From Epiperipatus broadwayi (Eukaryota; Onychophora; Udeonychophora; Euonychophora; Peripatidae): DNA of 64,000 bases. This document shows, one piece after another, positions 1-16,100 of the stretch. Within the stretch, counting starts at the first letter, position 1, and every line of letters begins with the position of its first letter. The notes below the pieces were generated by a model. That model was not told the DNA's origin. It ran no database searches and saw only the letters and a program-made list of their open reading frames with translations. The DNA lies in NCBI GenBank assembly GCA_028023455.1, contig JAQFVV010000321.1, positions 622,001 through 686,000 on the forward strand. Reading direction: 5' to 3'. Both the position numbers and the translations under genes were made by a program.

Positions 1-120
1 TTTCTTGTACTTCTGGCTTGTATTTTTGAATTGAGAGTTTCACGTGCAGTCATTGTTACATCTGATTGGCTGTCACATAAGCATTTTTAAAGCACATCTG
101 TTGAAGGTTTCAGCTTTTCA

Positions 121-221
<101 letters not shown>

Positions 222-265
222 GAAATATAAACTAAAAATTTATATTATATTTATTATTCTTATAG

Positions 266-440
266 TTATGTACCTAATTTTATGCCAGAATTAACGAACG
301 ATTTAAAACCTATAAACGAAGTGGCAGAGAAAATGAACATTCAGATTTTAAAGCCTAACGCAAGTTGTGATCAATTGGCTCCATTGTCGTGTTCCTCGGC
401 GGAAAGAATCCCAAAAATCACATTCTAATGAGTGGCTTAG
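266..440 (+). pseudogene. Exon-like segment with intact splice signals but a one-base frame break
   Basis: A pyrimidine-rich tract ending in TTATAG (260-265) precedes this 175-bp segment, and TTAG|GTAAGC (donor at 441) follows it. Base composition is richer in GC than its surroundings. From 267 one frame is open for about 53 codons and reads like protein (for example NDLKPINEVAEKMNIQILKP), ending at a stop near 426-428. A second frame, overlapping the end of the first, reads SIVVFLGGKNPKNHILMSGL directly into the donor. The two join plausibly at about 371-380 if a single base is missing in a short A run. I read this as one internal exon carrying a one-base deletion, either a real lesion or a homopolymer assembly error. 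I do not recognise the protein family. No neighbouring exon was confidently found. Confidence 0.42.
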
Positions 441-2256
441 GTAAGCTTACAATTGTAATTTTTATATCTAACATACATTAGAAATATTAAATAATAATTA
501 TATTTATTGACAGAGAATGTTATTGTTAGAGTAAACAAGCAAAAAAAAACGTCTAAGGAGATGAATAATTAGAAGAAAAACAAAATGCTTTGGCATTATG
601 GTGAGGCAAATTTATTTCAATCAAATTGAATTTATTTGAAAATTATCTGTGTTAGGCAAATTTCATCCATTCATTCTATTTGAAGCCAGACAGCTGCTGC
701 CTCTTTGTTGATGAATAGTGATAAAGATGCCAGTTGTTTGGCTTCTGCCAAAAAACTCTCTACTGCTCTGTATATATATATGCTGAATAAATACTAATGA
801 AATGCCAACTGAATAACATAAATCAGCTTTATCTTAAGTAGCAAGTAAAATTTCAATTTCCTAAAAAATGTTTAAAATCCAATTTTTAATGTCGTTTTTT
901 ATTCGTATTAGTAAATAAATTAAGGAAGTTTACCTTAACGTTTAAAAGAATTCAGTGTTATCTTATGAATAAACTATATGGCAGTATGAACTCACTTAAA
1001 TCTTGGCAAATTAACAGTGATATAAATTACAATATTTTATTTATTGAAAAGAATTGTGATGAGTGAAATAAAAAAAAAAATGAGATTCTAAATATTTTCT
1101 GGAAAATTTAAATGAAACGTGCTACATGTGCTACATAAGATATAGAAATACCAAAAATTAGTTATATCATTATTATAATTTAATTTTATAGAGTTCGGTG
1201 AGCATTTTGTTAGTAATCAGGATTTTGATTTTTAGTAACTGGGTTGTTTTTTTTTTCACATCATTAACCAATAAAGATCTTCACTTTAATATATATATAT
1301 ATATAAATATTTATCATCGTATTGACTTTTAAATATTCGCTTCTTCCAATTTGTTTAAATTTTTTATTTAAGTAGAGCATTTATTATGTATTTAAATTTA
1401 TGTTTTCCATTAATATATGCACACATTTATATAGCTTCCAAAAGTAGTGTTATTAATTGAAAAATAATGTTTTGACGACACTTTGAGTTCTCAAAAAAAA
1501 AAAAACACTCAGGACAACTTTCTAATGTTCACTTGTCAACATCAATGTTGACTGAAGCGTTTAGCTTTCTGATTATGCCTGTGGTAACAAACATGGGTGG
1601 ACTTCTCATTAAATGTATCATGCAGTGTATTCATTGAGTCTTACTTCAGTTTAAACCAAGTAGCATAATGATCTTTTTTCTCAAATGATTTTTAATTCTT
1701 AACTGTGAATATAAACTGATTTGTTTAAAAATAGAATAAATGTTGTGAATACACATTATTTTTTATATTTACAAATCTTTAGCTAGGACAATCGATAATG
1801 GCTAAGGATAAAGATACTACAAACTGCTGATTTATGAATCTAGACTATAATATAATGGCGTTTTTTAAATAATTATCTACAAATGCTGATAACTAATACA
1901 AATAACTTAAAAAAAAGAAAGACTTAATCGATTGAAAGTAGCATTTAATATTGAATGTGACATAGGTTTTTATAAGTTTAAATGATAGTTTTCGGTTACA
2001 TGTATTGTGGCTGCCAGGTGACACTGCAGAACGACCAAGAAGCCTATAAATAATAAATTTCTGTGCAAAAATGGCTGGAATCGACAGAAAATGAAAATTA
2101 AAAGGCCTAAGGCAAAACATGGGGAAAAAATCACGGAAGCCTGTAAAGATTAAAACGCCTAAGGCAATACCTAAGGCAAAAATAAATCCAAGAAATCCAT
2201 CAAAAATACAAATTACAAAAAACCAAGAAAATCCTATAAAATTCGAATTAAAAAAA
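441..2256. other. AT-rich non-coding stretch
   Basis: No convincing gene is visible. It contains A/T homopolymers and a short (TA)n near 1292-1305. A lysine/proline-rich stretch at about 2080-2200 contains several 'cctaaggca' motifs that look like degenerate short tandem repeats rather than a gene. Confidence 0.6.
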
Positions 2257-2360
2257 AGCATTATTAGTCGAGGGGGTATCGCAACCGCCTTGCAAGCAAG
2301 TAGTTGGTTGCAGACGGTTGTGGGTTCGCCTCCCGGATGATGCTATGACATATGAAAAAA
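2257..2360 (+). mobile_element. tRNA-derived SINE, copy 1
   Basis: This ~100-bp unit shares more than 60 nearly identical bases with the copy at 39029-39137. It includes a B-box-like GGGTTCGCCTCC, the tRNA-like TTGCAAGCAAGTAGTTGG segment and the shared tail GATGCTATGACATATG, followed by a short poly-A. An internal RNA polymerase III promoter is inferred from the B box; the A box is poor. No clear target-site duplication was found for this copy. Confidence 0.75.
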
Positions 2361-2653
2361 CAAACAGACCAGAAATCGGTGAAAATATGCCAAAATTTTC
2401 TCCTGCATCTTTGAGACCAATATGCAAGTTCTTATTCCAGAGGCCGATAAAGGAAAATCTGGTGATAACTGTTATAAGTATGATAGATAATGGTTTTCCT
2501 GACTTGGAACTGCTGAAGAAATTTTAAACCGATTCTATGACAGATCACAATATACTTTATGTACCATTACTAAGAATTTGAGATGTTTCTAATGAAGAAA
2601 TAGATCTTCAATCAGTTGCTTTTACTCATTCTATGGCTAGTGGCTGAGCATTC
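2361..2653 (+). pseudogene. Possible upstream part of a decayed coding sequence
   Basis: Short open stretches in shifting frames, broken by stops, lead into the cysteine-rich segment at 2654. Codon-like texture is better than in the surrounding DNA, but no domain is recognisable. Confidence 0.25.
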
Positions 2654-2764
2654 ATGAGATGTACCTGCAAGACAAAGTGCCAAAATTTAAAGTACGTTTG
2701 CATGAAAAAGGCAGTTAAATGCAATTCAAAACGCCATTCCACTCAATCTTGTAACAGCAAGTAA
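2654..2764 (+). pseudogene. Cysteine-rich C-terminal tail of a decayed transposon-related protein
   Basis: A 36-residue open stretch ends at a TAA. Its pattern is CxCxxxC, about seven residues, C, five residues, C, five residues to a HSTQSC-like end. It resembles the short Cys/His-rich tail (CxCK..C..RCxC.K...KC...CH....C) known at the C-terminus of KRBA2/SCAND3-like proteins derived from integrases. Stops and frameshifts lie directly upstream (TGA at 2645-2647), so the gene is dead here. The family link rests on the spacing of cysteines alone. Confidence 0.4.
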
Positions 2765-2885
2765 TTCTGCATGGGTCTTTTTCTTTTTATGTAGAAATAT
2801 TGGTATTTTATATTTTGTATTTGTTCCATTTTCACCTGCATTTTTTCGATGAAAGTCTTTTCCATGCTTTGCTAAAAAACTATTT

Positions 2886-3018
2886 GGCATTCTTTATAAT
2901 GCCTAGGTTTTTCTATACAATGTGTAGTAAAAGTATATATGAAATAGAAATAAAATTTCATACTTTGTCTAAAAACATCATGCATTGCATAGAATCCCTA
3001 GGCAATCTATACAATGCC
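2886..3018. mobile_element. Imperfect foldback / MITE-like element
   Basis: Sequence beginning GGCATTCTTTATAATGCCTA at 2886 returns in inverted form at 2977-3018, ending CAATGCC. The arms are about 38 bp and roughly 70 percent complementary. Just 3' lies a short palindromic ACCGGTAATACCGGTAA segment (3033-3050). No coding capacity. Confidence 0.55.
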
Positions 3019-3501
3019 GGCTTTTACAATTTACCGGTAATACCGGTAACGCATATATTATAGAGATTTCTTAAAGTTTTAAAAATAATTCTCATTTTTC
3101 ATAATTGTTACTTTTATAATAACTAAAACTTAACATTCTGTTGTGTTTCTTGACAGTTATAGTTTTAAACATGTTTAATTTTATTTCGTTAATAAATACA
3201 CAATTTACATTTAAAACAATATCTCCTAAATTTTCCATACTTGATTTTTTTTAATGATTACCAATGGACTACTTTTTCCTTACAACGCTTTTTATTTTAT
3301 TTCACAATACATCTATAATTAATCATTGTTAAATATATTTGAAGTAATAAAATTAATTTTGTATTTTTCATCAATGTATCTCATTTAATGATTCAAACTT
3401 TTAACATCAAATTTCCGCGTGCAATTTATAGCTGCGGTTCGTGGATAGATGTTAGCATTTCATTCCGGTATTCAAATATTTTATAATTTTCCGAGTATTT
3501 G

Positions 3502-3515
3502 CCCCCCCCCCCCCC
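3502..3515. repeat. (C)14 homopolymer
   Basis: Fourteen consecutive C residues, unusual in this AT-rich context. Confidence 0.95.
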
Positions 3516-3792
3516 ATAAATGTAAACATTTAAAAAAACTCAACTGTTAATTTTTATTATTGCAGAATCTTGGAAATTTTACTTTTATTGTTTTCATATA
3601 TATGTATATTTTTTGTATATTTATTGCGAACGTACTTTTGATGAATTTTGGAATTGTATCGATATATATATACATTGTTGTTGGAGTAAAATTTGGTTGG
3701 AAAAAGTTTTGTTTAAATGTTAAATTAGAGCATTATAATCCTGCATTTTTATTTTTTTGTTTCTATATATATATTGTATTTTATATTTTCAG

Positions 3793-3910
3793 GCTACGAA
3801 AATTGATATTGAATTCCGACTCACTGTTTTCAGTGGATAGTTTGCTGGAGAACTACAGAATACATTGTTTGTTTATAAATATGTAATAATTTCTGTACAT
3901 TGTTAATAAA
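3793..3910 (+). other. Weak candidate terminal exon with polyadenylation signal
   Basis: A TATTTTCAG acceptor-like site at 3784-3792 is followed by about 90 bp with two short open frames, then AATAAA at 3905-3910. Nothing connects it firmly to the segment at 266-440 and the protein is unrecognised. The long hydrophobic frame running through it from 3560 is mostly low-complexity AT sequence. Confidence 0.2.
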
Positions 3911-5510
3911 AATTTATAAATAAAAAGTTGTTAATAATAAAAAAAATATTTAATAGTTTTAATCATACATTTGCAAGCACATATGCATTTGGCAGTTAGA
4001 ATAATTGAGTAACAAAGTACTATAAACAGTAATATTTTATCATTGTTGATAAAAGATTAATACTGCACGCCATTTCTTTATCAACATTTATTCTAATATC
4101 TGAATTATATCACTAAGATTAATGTATTATTTAAGATTAATGTATTATTTAAACTAAAGCGAAAAAATCACGACTTAGCATTAACACAAATATAAAAAAT
4201 AAAACGAGAATACATATATAGATTTTAATGAATATTGTATACAAATTTAAATAGTAACCTAGAAAATATATTTAGAAAAATAGTATATTATTTTTACTTA
4301 AAAAATATTATAATTGTCAGATAAGGGATTAAATCCGGTTTTTTTTAAAACCAAACATCTATTTTTTTTATTATTATTATTAATTTATTTGCAAGTGTAA
4401 TTAAATCAATTTTGTTTACACATATTTTAATTGCTGTTCTGAAAATTTGAAGCAAAATGGGTGAATTAATTATATTTTTTTAGTTTTACTTTTGATTAAA
4501 CAAAGTATCTTAAAACTATTTTTTTTAGGATTAACATTAATTAAAAACAAATTCCTGGTATAACAAATAATAATATGGTTAATGATAATTACGATAATGA
4601 TGATGACGACAATAATGACAATAATAATAAGATTATAAATAATAAAAAGAAAAAAAATGAGAATATCTAGATCAAAATAATGTCAGAATTAAGATTATGG
4701 CATTTTATTTTTAATCTGTTATACTGGAAATAGGGTTCTTTAGTAGCTGTGGTAATCCCCCTACAATTAAAAAACAATCAAGAGATTAATCCAAAGTTAG
4801 GTTTCAGTTATGCTAGTGCAGTTCACACAGATATGGAATGCATTGAGTTTTACTGCGGCAGACCTTAGAAAAATACTATTGTTCAAGAAAATTCTATACT
4901 ATTGTCAATTATAATTTTATTGAGTTGATAGTGTCTTAATTTTTGGGTTAATTATAAAAGTACCAATAAGAATTTTATACCTAAACATTATTTTGGAATG
5001 GGAGAAAAGTTGTATCTCCTCTTTGGAAGTAAAATTTAACTATAAAAAAGGAAGATGTTAGAAAATATAAAATTAGAATTGTCTGTATGTTTGCATATAA
5101 GAATATATGCTATTTCGTTTATATTAGCTCGTATTAGCATTGTGAAACTTTTTAATACAATAGAAATATAATGAAATAGTAAGATAAACCATTATAATAT
5201 CTGTATTTCTTAATAGTTGCATTTCACTTAGAAAACTTTGAGTTATTATAAAGTATATTATTGAGTAATATTGTGATTTTTTTTGTAGTAATTATATTTT
5301 AATCAGGCATTAGTAATATGGAATCTTTTTAAATTCATTTGTTATTAAATAAGTAAACTTTATACCGTACAATAAATCATGTTTGTGCAAAAAAAACCCT
5401 AATCCCCTCACACTTTTAATCAGAAAGTAGTTGTATATATACTTCAATTGACTTGCTGGTGCACAAATTTATATATAAAATGACATAAGTTCTAAAGTGG
5501 TGAAAGAAAA
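3911..5510. other. AT-rich non-coding stretch
   Basis: No gene, RNA or structured repeat recognised. Simple A/T runs and a degenerate (GAT/AAT) patch near 4575-4640. Confidence 0.6.
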
Positions 5511-5930
5511 AAGCGCATGTGCATTGTCTTAATCGCTAATATCACTATTACAGTATTAAAACATAGCGCTATATAAAATAATCTCATTATATATGTTTAA
5601 TTTCAACTAAAGAATGACAGGGTCGTAAATTGTATGGATTTAGCAGGCGTCATTCATTCAAACATAATAAATGTAATTTAAAGTGATTGCTTAACACCTT
5701 CACGTCTCATTTCCATATGTTTAAGATTTGCCCATACATAAATGTTTGATTTGAAAGAATGGTGGATTCATTCCATTCTTTCCAAAATACTATATCTTTT
5801 GTCTGGAAAAAAGTGAGAACATTCATTTATAATTTATCTTTAAAGCGCATGTGCATTAGCTTAATCGCTAATATCACTATTACTGTATTAAAATATAGCG
5901 CTATATAAAATAAAATAATATCTCATTATA
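5511..5930. repeat. 332-bp-spaced direct repeat (about 83 bp each)
   Basis: The segment starting AAGCGCATGTGCATT at 5511-5593 recurs at 5843-5930, about 90 percent identical. The intervening sequence is single copy and holds a hairpin GAAAGAATG...CATTCTTTC near 5752-5783. The arrangement equals about 1.25 head-to-tail copies of a ~332-bp unit, and the spacing is close to that of the unrelated pair at 42741/43071. Confidence 0.8.
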
Positions 5931-7084
5931 ATAAATTTAGTAATATTTGTTATCATTAAAGATACTTTTGCCAAAGTTATAAATTAAATGCTTGTAATTT
6001 TGAAATTAGAAAAGTATACTTTGAATTATTTATTAAAATGAAAATATATAATATTAAACACATAGTGAACTAATATTTACTAAAAAGATGTATTTTATAA
6101 GTATTAAACATTAAAAAAAAATCTTTTGTAAGATATATAAACAGAAAACAAATAAAAAAAAACATTTAATATATCTTAAAGGATTAAAGTGTTTATGTAA
6201 TCATAGATGAAGAGGCAGAAAAATAAAATAATGAAATAATTTAGTAAGAAGGATAAGGTTTAAAAATAACAATGCAATAAGAACGCAGTTAGATGGGCAT
6301 TCTGGTTTTTGAAGTTAAAAAAAAATTATTTGATCAATAGGCAACTCATCAATAAGGGACAATAAAATATTTATAGTCAATTCACTATTAGCTGTTCAGT
6401 GTGAATTATCAATTATTCAGATTAACATTTAGAAATAAAAGAGAATTCTTCAGAAGAGAACAACTCAATAATAGAGATATTACAAAATTGAAATTATTAT
6501 TAAATAATTTTAACAGTGTATACTTATTACAATGACAGAAAAAACAATTAATCTAGCAATGTGAAAAATAGTTTTAAATATGTTCCTTGATTAATTATGA
6601 GCTTTAAAATGCCCAGTTAAAGGTTACCAGAAGTGTCATTTTTCGATCTCATGGATTGTAGTTTTTTGAAATGTAGTAATGATTAGCTGTAAGATTCAAA
6701 AGAAGAAGCCTTGAAATAATAGTCTGTCCCCATTTGATCAACTGACATCTAATCTTTGATCATGAACCCAACAAGCTAAATTATCTATATAAATGTAAAC
6801 TAAAAAGTAGTATAATAATGGATAAATAGAACATATTGTTTACAGCTCAAGGAAAAAATTACATTGTGGATAATTTTTCCAAGGATTAGAATCATGTTTT
6901 AGATCGATTTGAATATCGATAAATAAAGCTAGCCTTAAATATTTTACAGAACAAATTCAGTAATATAGCTGTATAATGTACCTATAAAATACATGAACAC
7001 AAAATCCCAAGTTAATTAGATAAAGACTAAAGTAGGGTTAAGGTTAATTATTTTTAAGATATATTCCAATTATATAATGAGTAT
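5931..7084. other. AT-rich non-coding stretch
   Basis: Nothing recognised beyond A/T runs. Confidence 0.55.
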
Positions 7085-9660
7085 ATATATTTTAAATATA
7101 TTTTATTGACTCAAACAACTCCATCCAAGTTTAATTCTATGATTAATTTTATCCACGATGTTTGTATCTGTATCAATAATCTAATCAAGATATTTCTAGT
7201 CATCAAATTCTAATTCATGATTATCAATCTTTAATTTCTTTTTCTGAAAAAATCAATTGAACATTAGTTTTCTTTAGCATTTATCTTTAATCCTACTTTT
7301 TTACTTTCATTTGATAACTCTTTTAACATTTATCAATCTAGCTATTTAATTCTTCCAATCTTCTAATACATTTAAACATTTACACATTTGATAGTTTTTT
7401 AATATGATATGTTGCAATTAATCTTTATATTTCTTGACTCACTTTTTTTAAAATGACATTACAATTTTTATCATTTTTTGGAGTTGTTATAGTTATAGAG
7501 ATTATTTTGATTTCTTGTCAATATTTTTAAATAGTTCCTTGTAGAATTCTAGTAAAAGCTAGTTTTAAGACATTAATTTTTTCTATAATCTGAATACTCT
7601 AGGTAACTTAAATAATCTCCCTTTACTGTTACTGCTTTAACTTTCCATTTTAATTCACGAAGTACTTTTTGTAAAACAGTTTTGGAGATATGGAAATATC
7701 TTATCAAATATTCTTCTGAATGTTAAATCTTCTTAATAACATTATATAATTTAATTATTACAATTGCATTTTGATAAAATTCGTCAGAATCTGAGAAATT
7801 TCCTGTGATTATATTTATCATTATAGAAATGCTTATACATTAAAGTGTCTTTTCATGATTTATAAATTCAAAACATAACAACTCTTTTTGTGACTTCTCC
7901 CTATATCTGAACATAATTCCCTGTTGAAATTATCTTGATAAAGATCTTGTAGAAAATGGATACATGTGCAATTTCTTATGTCATTTTGTGACCTTTCTTA
8001 AATATCAATATTGCAATTGTATTCTTTCAATTATCTGGTATATTTTAACATTTAGATATTTGGTTAATTTTTAACAAGGTACATTTCACACCTTTTATTT
8101 TTTGAGTCGCTTCTTTTAAAATGGTATTAAAAATCATATAATTTTTTAAAGATGCTATAATTGTAGGGATTACATTGATGTTTTGTCTTACATTTTTATA
8201 TAGTTCTTTGTAAAATTTTAGTAAAAGTTATTTTTAAGAAGTATTTTCCTCCTATATCTTTCCTTACCAATTTACAATTACATCATAATTAACTTTTTCA
8301 TATTATTTTACAGAATTTTTGATATTCTTTTTAATAAATACATTTTGTATTATTCTTTCAGTCATATATTATTTTGTCTCAATTGAAATTTTATTGAATT
8401 GCTGTTTTTTTAATATAATCATTGGGTCATAGATTATCAGTTATTTCCTTATGACTCACAATAGGTCAGTTAAATCTATAAAAATGATTTGCAAGTTCTA
8501 AGTTAACTTCACAGGATTATTTCAAAAAGTTACAAATATCGTTTGATAATCCTGTCTTTTTTAATACTTTTTTGTCTCTATAATTTTGCACTAACATTTA
8601 TCTTATATCTCATTAATTGACAATCTCTTCCTGCATTAGATCCATTAAAAGCATAATCCTGAAATATATTTTTACTGTTAGTCAAAATATAATTCATTTT
8701 TTAAATTACATTTTCATTTGGATGTTCCAATGTTTATTTCCCTTTATCATTTTTCTCAAAGACAGGATTCATAATGTAGAGATTTTTTTTTGCAAATGCT
8801 ACAAATCAGTTTACTCTCTCATTCCTATCGCCATAATGAAACTTACCCATGGCACTCTCATCCTTCAATCATTTATAAATTCTAACATAAAGGTCACTCA
8901 TGACAATGTTAAAATATTATTTGACATGATCAAAAATATTTAGTACATCTTTATAAAAATCGTTGTAAGTCATAAAATTGAATTATCTACATTTAATATT
9001 TTCCATTAAGTTGATTAATTAATCTTGCCACTTTCTCTGATATATCATCATTCTCCACTATATTTTTCTTTCCTTTTTTATTTGTAATGAATCCCATTCC
9101 ACATGTGCTTTCAATAAGAACTCATATCTATTTGAATGTGTAAGTGTGTATTTTTATAATTGATTATTGCTATTACTAAATTTATTACAAAGCTTTCTAC
9201 TAATGTCGTTGCATTTAAAGTCTCATATTCCTACCTTTTATATTATAGGCTGTAATTGTAGTCAAGGTAAATTAGTAATAAAAGGTATTCCACTTTTTAA
9301 ATGGTCTCTTTATCTTTTTTAAATTTCATAAAGTCCAATAATGTCACATTTAATAATAGATTATTCTTCTTTCAATTAATGAAATCTTCCTTTAATTGAA
9401 TGTGATTTTCAATTATAGGTATCAAAATAAAAGCTTATCATAAAGTGATAGCTTGATTCATAGCATTCTCTACCTTCAATCATTAACCACTACTAATGTA
9501 GTGACTTTCCAGCCTATTAGTAATAAGTGATTTACCAATGTGTGTTATGATTATAATGGATGCAAAAAGCAGTAAATTAACCAATGCTGGCTGATGCCTA
9601 TTGGTCATTATCCCACACATATTTATTTGAAATATGTATAATCATTGGCATTTATGATTT
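7085..9660 (-). mobile_element. Decayed RTE-type LINE (minus strand), internally rearranged
   Basis: Read on the minus strand, this matches the nearly intact RTE at 56435-59735 in order. It covers the 5' leader (about 9460-9660), endonuclease (about 8230-9450), the junction to reverse transcriptase (8090-8230) and fingers/palm (7560-8090), up to the region just after the KxxKTK motif (7100-7330). Stops and indels throughout abolish coding. The match ends at about 7085, so the last ~450 bp of the element are missing. The segment at 7430-7560 duplicates the part of the element also found at 8090-8230 and interrupts the palm region, so the copy has an internal duplication/insertion. Confidence 0.8.
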
Positions 9661-12379
<2,719 letters not shown>

Positions 12380-12640
12380 GTTTCAATAAAGGCTTTATTG
12401 ATCTCAATGGTTTACATAAGTTTACATCTAGAAAAATTTGAAATTTAACATACAATGAATAATATTAGGGTAAACACATATAAATGAATTTAGTGGTTAC
12501 ACTTTGTGGTTAATGGACTATAACAATATAAAAATTAAACAAGCAAAAATAATCAGAGTTCTAAAGTTTGAGGAGCTTATTCAGTTTTGTCCGCATATCA
12601 CTTTGAATGTTAGTTGTATGATAGTTTTTCTTTGCAGCAT
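12380..12640 (-). other. 3' untranslated end of LINE A
   Basis: Minus-strand sequence between the LINE A stop codon and the (AAT)n tract. It ends with a polyadenylation-type AATAAA (plus-strand TTTATT at 12394-12399), then GAAACAT and the (AAT)n array, so the element's 3' end joins the microsatellite directly. Confidence 0.7.
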
Positions 12641-13936
12641 TCACAGCATTGATGGTTGTTTTAACAATGACCATGTTGCTGCATATAAGTGGGGGTTGGT
12701 TATTATTTTATCTCTATTTCGAATGTGTAGCAGTTTGTTGCTAAATGTAGCTGGGTGTCGTCTGGTGTTATTGCCAATTAAGAAAGTACATCGGGTGCAC
12801 CAATACACATATAGAACAAATGTGGCTGCCCTAATGCTAGGTATTGATCTTCCCTGAAAAGCAGCTATTATGTGATTAATGATTGTACCCGGTTTTCTGT
12901 AGGTGTTACATATCATCTGTCGTGTTTGGTTAAGTGCTACACATTGATAAATAAAGTGGTCCAGTGTCTCTTCTGCTCGATGGCAGAGTCCACAGAAGGG
13001 GTCAATAGATATATACATTCTTTTATGATAAAGAAAGTGGGTTGTTGGCAAGGCAATGAGATTGATTTTCATGATAAAATCAAAGTATTTGGGTTCTAGA
13101 GCCCATTTTTTATATTCCTTGAGTAGTCTCTTGTTGTTAATTCCTAGCATAGGTTGTATAACATTAGTATCTGCTTCTCTGTTTATTAAACCATAAATAT
13201 CCCAGTATGAATACTTATGCAAATACTGTTCTGGAATCTTGTCTGTGGTTTTGCATTGGTATATAATGTTGGTGAAAAAGGAACCTTTTGGAGGTGGTCT
13301 ATCTGTTGGAGTAACTTCTAGCAAGTGGTTAATTTTGGGGTATTTGGCAAGTATTGTGATTATTGAGTTCCTTAACTTCTGTATATGAAAAACATTGATG
13401 TTGTGCAAGCCAAGTCCATTTTTAATTAGAGGTTGGCTAAGTTTTTTTGTGGAAATTGCTACTGTTTTTCTGGCCCAAAGTAGTTTATTATATATGGTTT
13501 TAATTTTTGAAATGAACCCCTTTGAGAATGAAATAACCGGTACATAGTAAGTTATTTTGGTTGTGATAAGCTGGTTAATTAACTGTACTTTGGAATATAG
13601 TGAAAGATATGCCTTGGACAAGGAGTTTATAATTTTTGTGGCTTCTTCTTTAAGTTTATTTTGGATATGACATCTCATTCCTGTAATTCCCATATGAAAT
13701 GGGAACCCAAGGAAAGAGTTTGGTTTTGATTTGTAAATTGATGTACAGGGTTTACCAGTGTATAGAGACCAGGCTGTGGTTTTTGCTGGATTAAATGATA
13801 ATTCATATTTTTGTGAATATTCTTGTAATATCTTTTGGAGTTGCGGTATTTGTTTTTTTGATGTTAGGAATATGGTAACATCATCCATATAGGCGATGCA
13901 AGTAGTGCGCTGTGTTGTGTCTGGTATCTCGATCCC
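12641..13936 (-). CDS. LINE A: C-terminal reverse transcriptase fragment, 5'-truncated (L1/Tx1-like)
   Basis: Open for about 432 codons on the minus strand, from the edge of an (ATT)n block to a stop at 12641. The fragment begins inside the reverse-transcriptase palm: the catalytic AYMDDVTIF motif lies at residues 15-23 counted from 13936, followed by a thumb region (SFNPAKT, FLGFPF). Near the C-terminus is a zinc-binding CGLC...HFIYQC, spacing C-x2-C-x8-H-x4-C, then about 100 residues without the PD(D/E)XK endonuclease of R2/R4 elements. Such a C-terminal CCHC motif is usual in L1/Tx1-superfamily LINEs, but the clade assignment is tentative. The methionine at 13888 lies inside YMDD and is not a real start. 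The endonuclease and most of the RT are missing. No stops, so the insertion is probably recent. Confidence 0.85.
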   Translation of the reverse strand, partial: GIEIPDTTQRTTCIAYMDDVTIFLTSKKQIPQLQKILQEYSQKYELSFNPAKTTAWSLYTGKPCTSIYKSKPNSFLGFPFHMGITGMRCHIQNKLKEEATKIINSLSKAYLSLYSKVQLINQLITTKITYYVPVISFSKGFISKIKTIYNKLLWARKTVAISTKKLSQPLIKNGLGLHNINVFHIQKLRNSIITILAKYPKINHLLEVTPTDRPPPKGSFFTNIIYQCKTTDKIPEQYLHKYSYWDIYGLINREADTNVIQPMLGINNKRLLKEYKKWALEPKYFDFIMKINLIALPTTHFLYHKRMYISIDPFCGLCHRAEETLDHFIYQCVALNQTRQMICNTYRKPGTIINHIIAAFQGRSIPSIRAATFVLYVYWCTRCTFLIGNNTRRHPATFSNKLLHIRNRDKIITNPHLYAATWSLLKQPSML

Positions 13937-13937
13937 A

Positions 13938-14454
<517 letters not shown>

Positions 14455-14660
14455 TATGTATTAATTTTGGCATTTATTTTATTTATTTAATTAATTTTAT
14501 TTATTTCCTAAACTGTTCTTTTGAGTTTTTGATTGTATTTTTATTTAATTTATTTTTACATGTAAATTCCACACACAAGATTTTTCTTGTTTGGAGTTTT
14601 TAAATATTTGTGATGTACTTTGTTTTATTTCATAGAATAAATTGAATTGAATTGAATTGA
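14455..14660 (+). other. LINE B 3' UTR with AATAAA and (TTGAA)n tail
   Basis: The 3' UTR ends in AATAAA (14636-14641), immediately followed by about four ATTGA repeats and then (ATT)n. Short 3' repeat tails of this type are typical of CR1-like LINEs. Confidence 0.7.
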
Positions 14661-15464
<804 letters not shown>

Positions 15465-15622
15465 ATATATATATAATATTTAAATACATGCACATTTTCT
15501 ACATTAAACTTAATGTAATTATAAGGAACCTGAACTCAGACTTTCAAACTCCCCACATTTATCCAGTCCATCTTGTATAATTGATACATATGACCATATA
15601 CATGTGAGAAAGATAAATTATC

Positions 15623-15669
15623 TCCAATATGCGTATCTCGTGCTGAACTAGCATTCTTCAGTTGGTCCA
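15623..15669 (-). ncRNA. Degraded type I hammerhead ribozyme
   Basis: Minus strand: ACCAA, then CTGAAGA in place of CTGATGA (still CTGANGA-compatible), stem II ATGCT/AGCAC around AGTTC, then GAGA instead of the invariant GAAA, then TTGG closing stem I. The change in GAAA predicts loss of cleavage. Confidence 0.65.
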
Positions 15670-16100
15670 GATCACCATTTCTAACACACACACACATATA
15701 TATATATATATATTCACTGCTCAGTTTATATTAAAATAACTTCACATTTTAATAGACAAGTGTCAATCTTCTCCACTCTCCAACCTTTTAGCCATCCATA
15801 TCATTGAAAATCCAAGGATAAAATGCTCAAAGCCCTTGATAATGCCAATATTATTGTCATACCCATGTTGACCTTAAGTCACTCTACCCTTCACACACAG
15901 GACCTTAATATATCTATTTAGTTATACAGAAGAAGGATGGCAGATTACAGGCTAAATATGTAATATTTAAATATGTATATTTTTTATACTAAACTTAATG
16001 TAAGAGATTTGAACTTAGACTTTCAAACTCCTCACAGCTTACCAATTTATCTTATATAACTGATACATATGAACACATACATGTGAAAAGGTAAATAATC

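Noticed and set aside
2270-2345. A genuine tRNA gene at the B-box-like sequence
   Set aside because: No complete cloverleaf can be drawn, the A box is poor, and a near-identical copy with poly-A and a target-site duplication exists at 39 kb, so it is a SINE.
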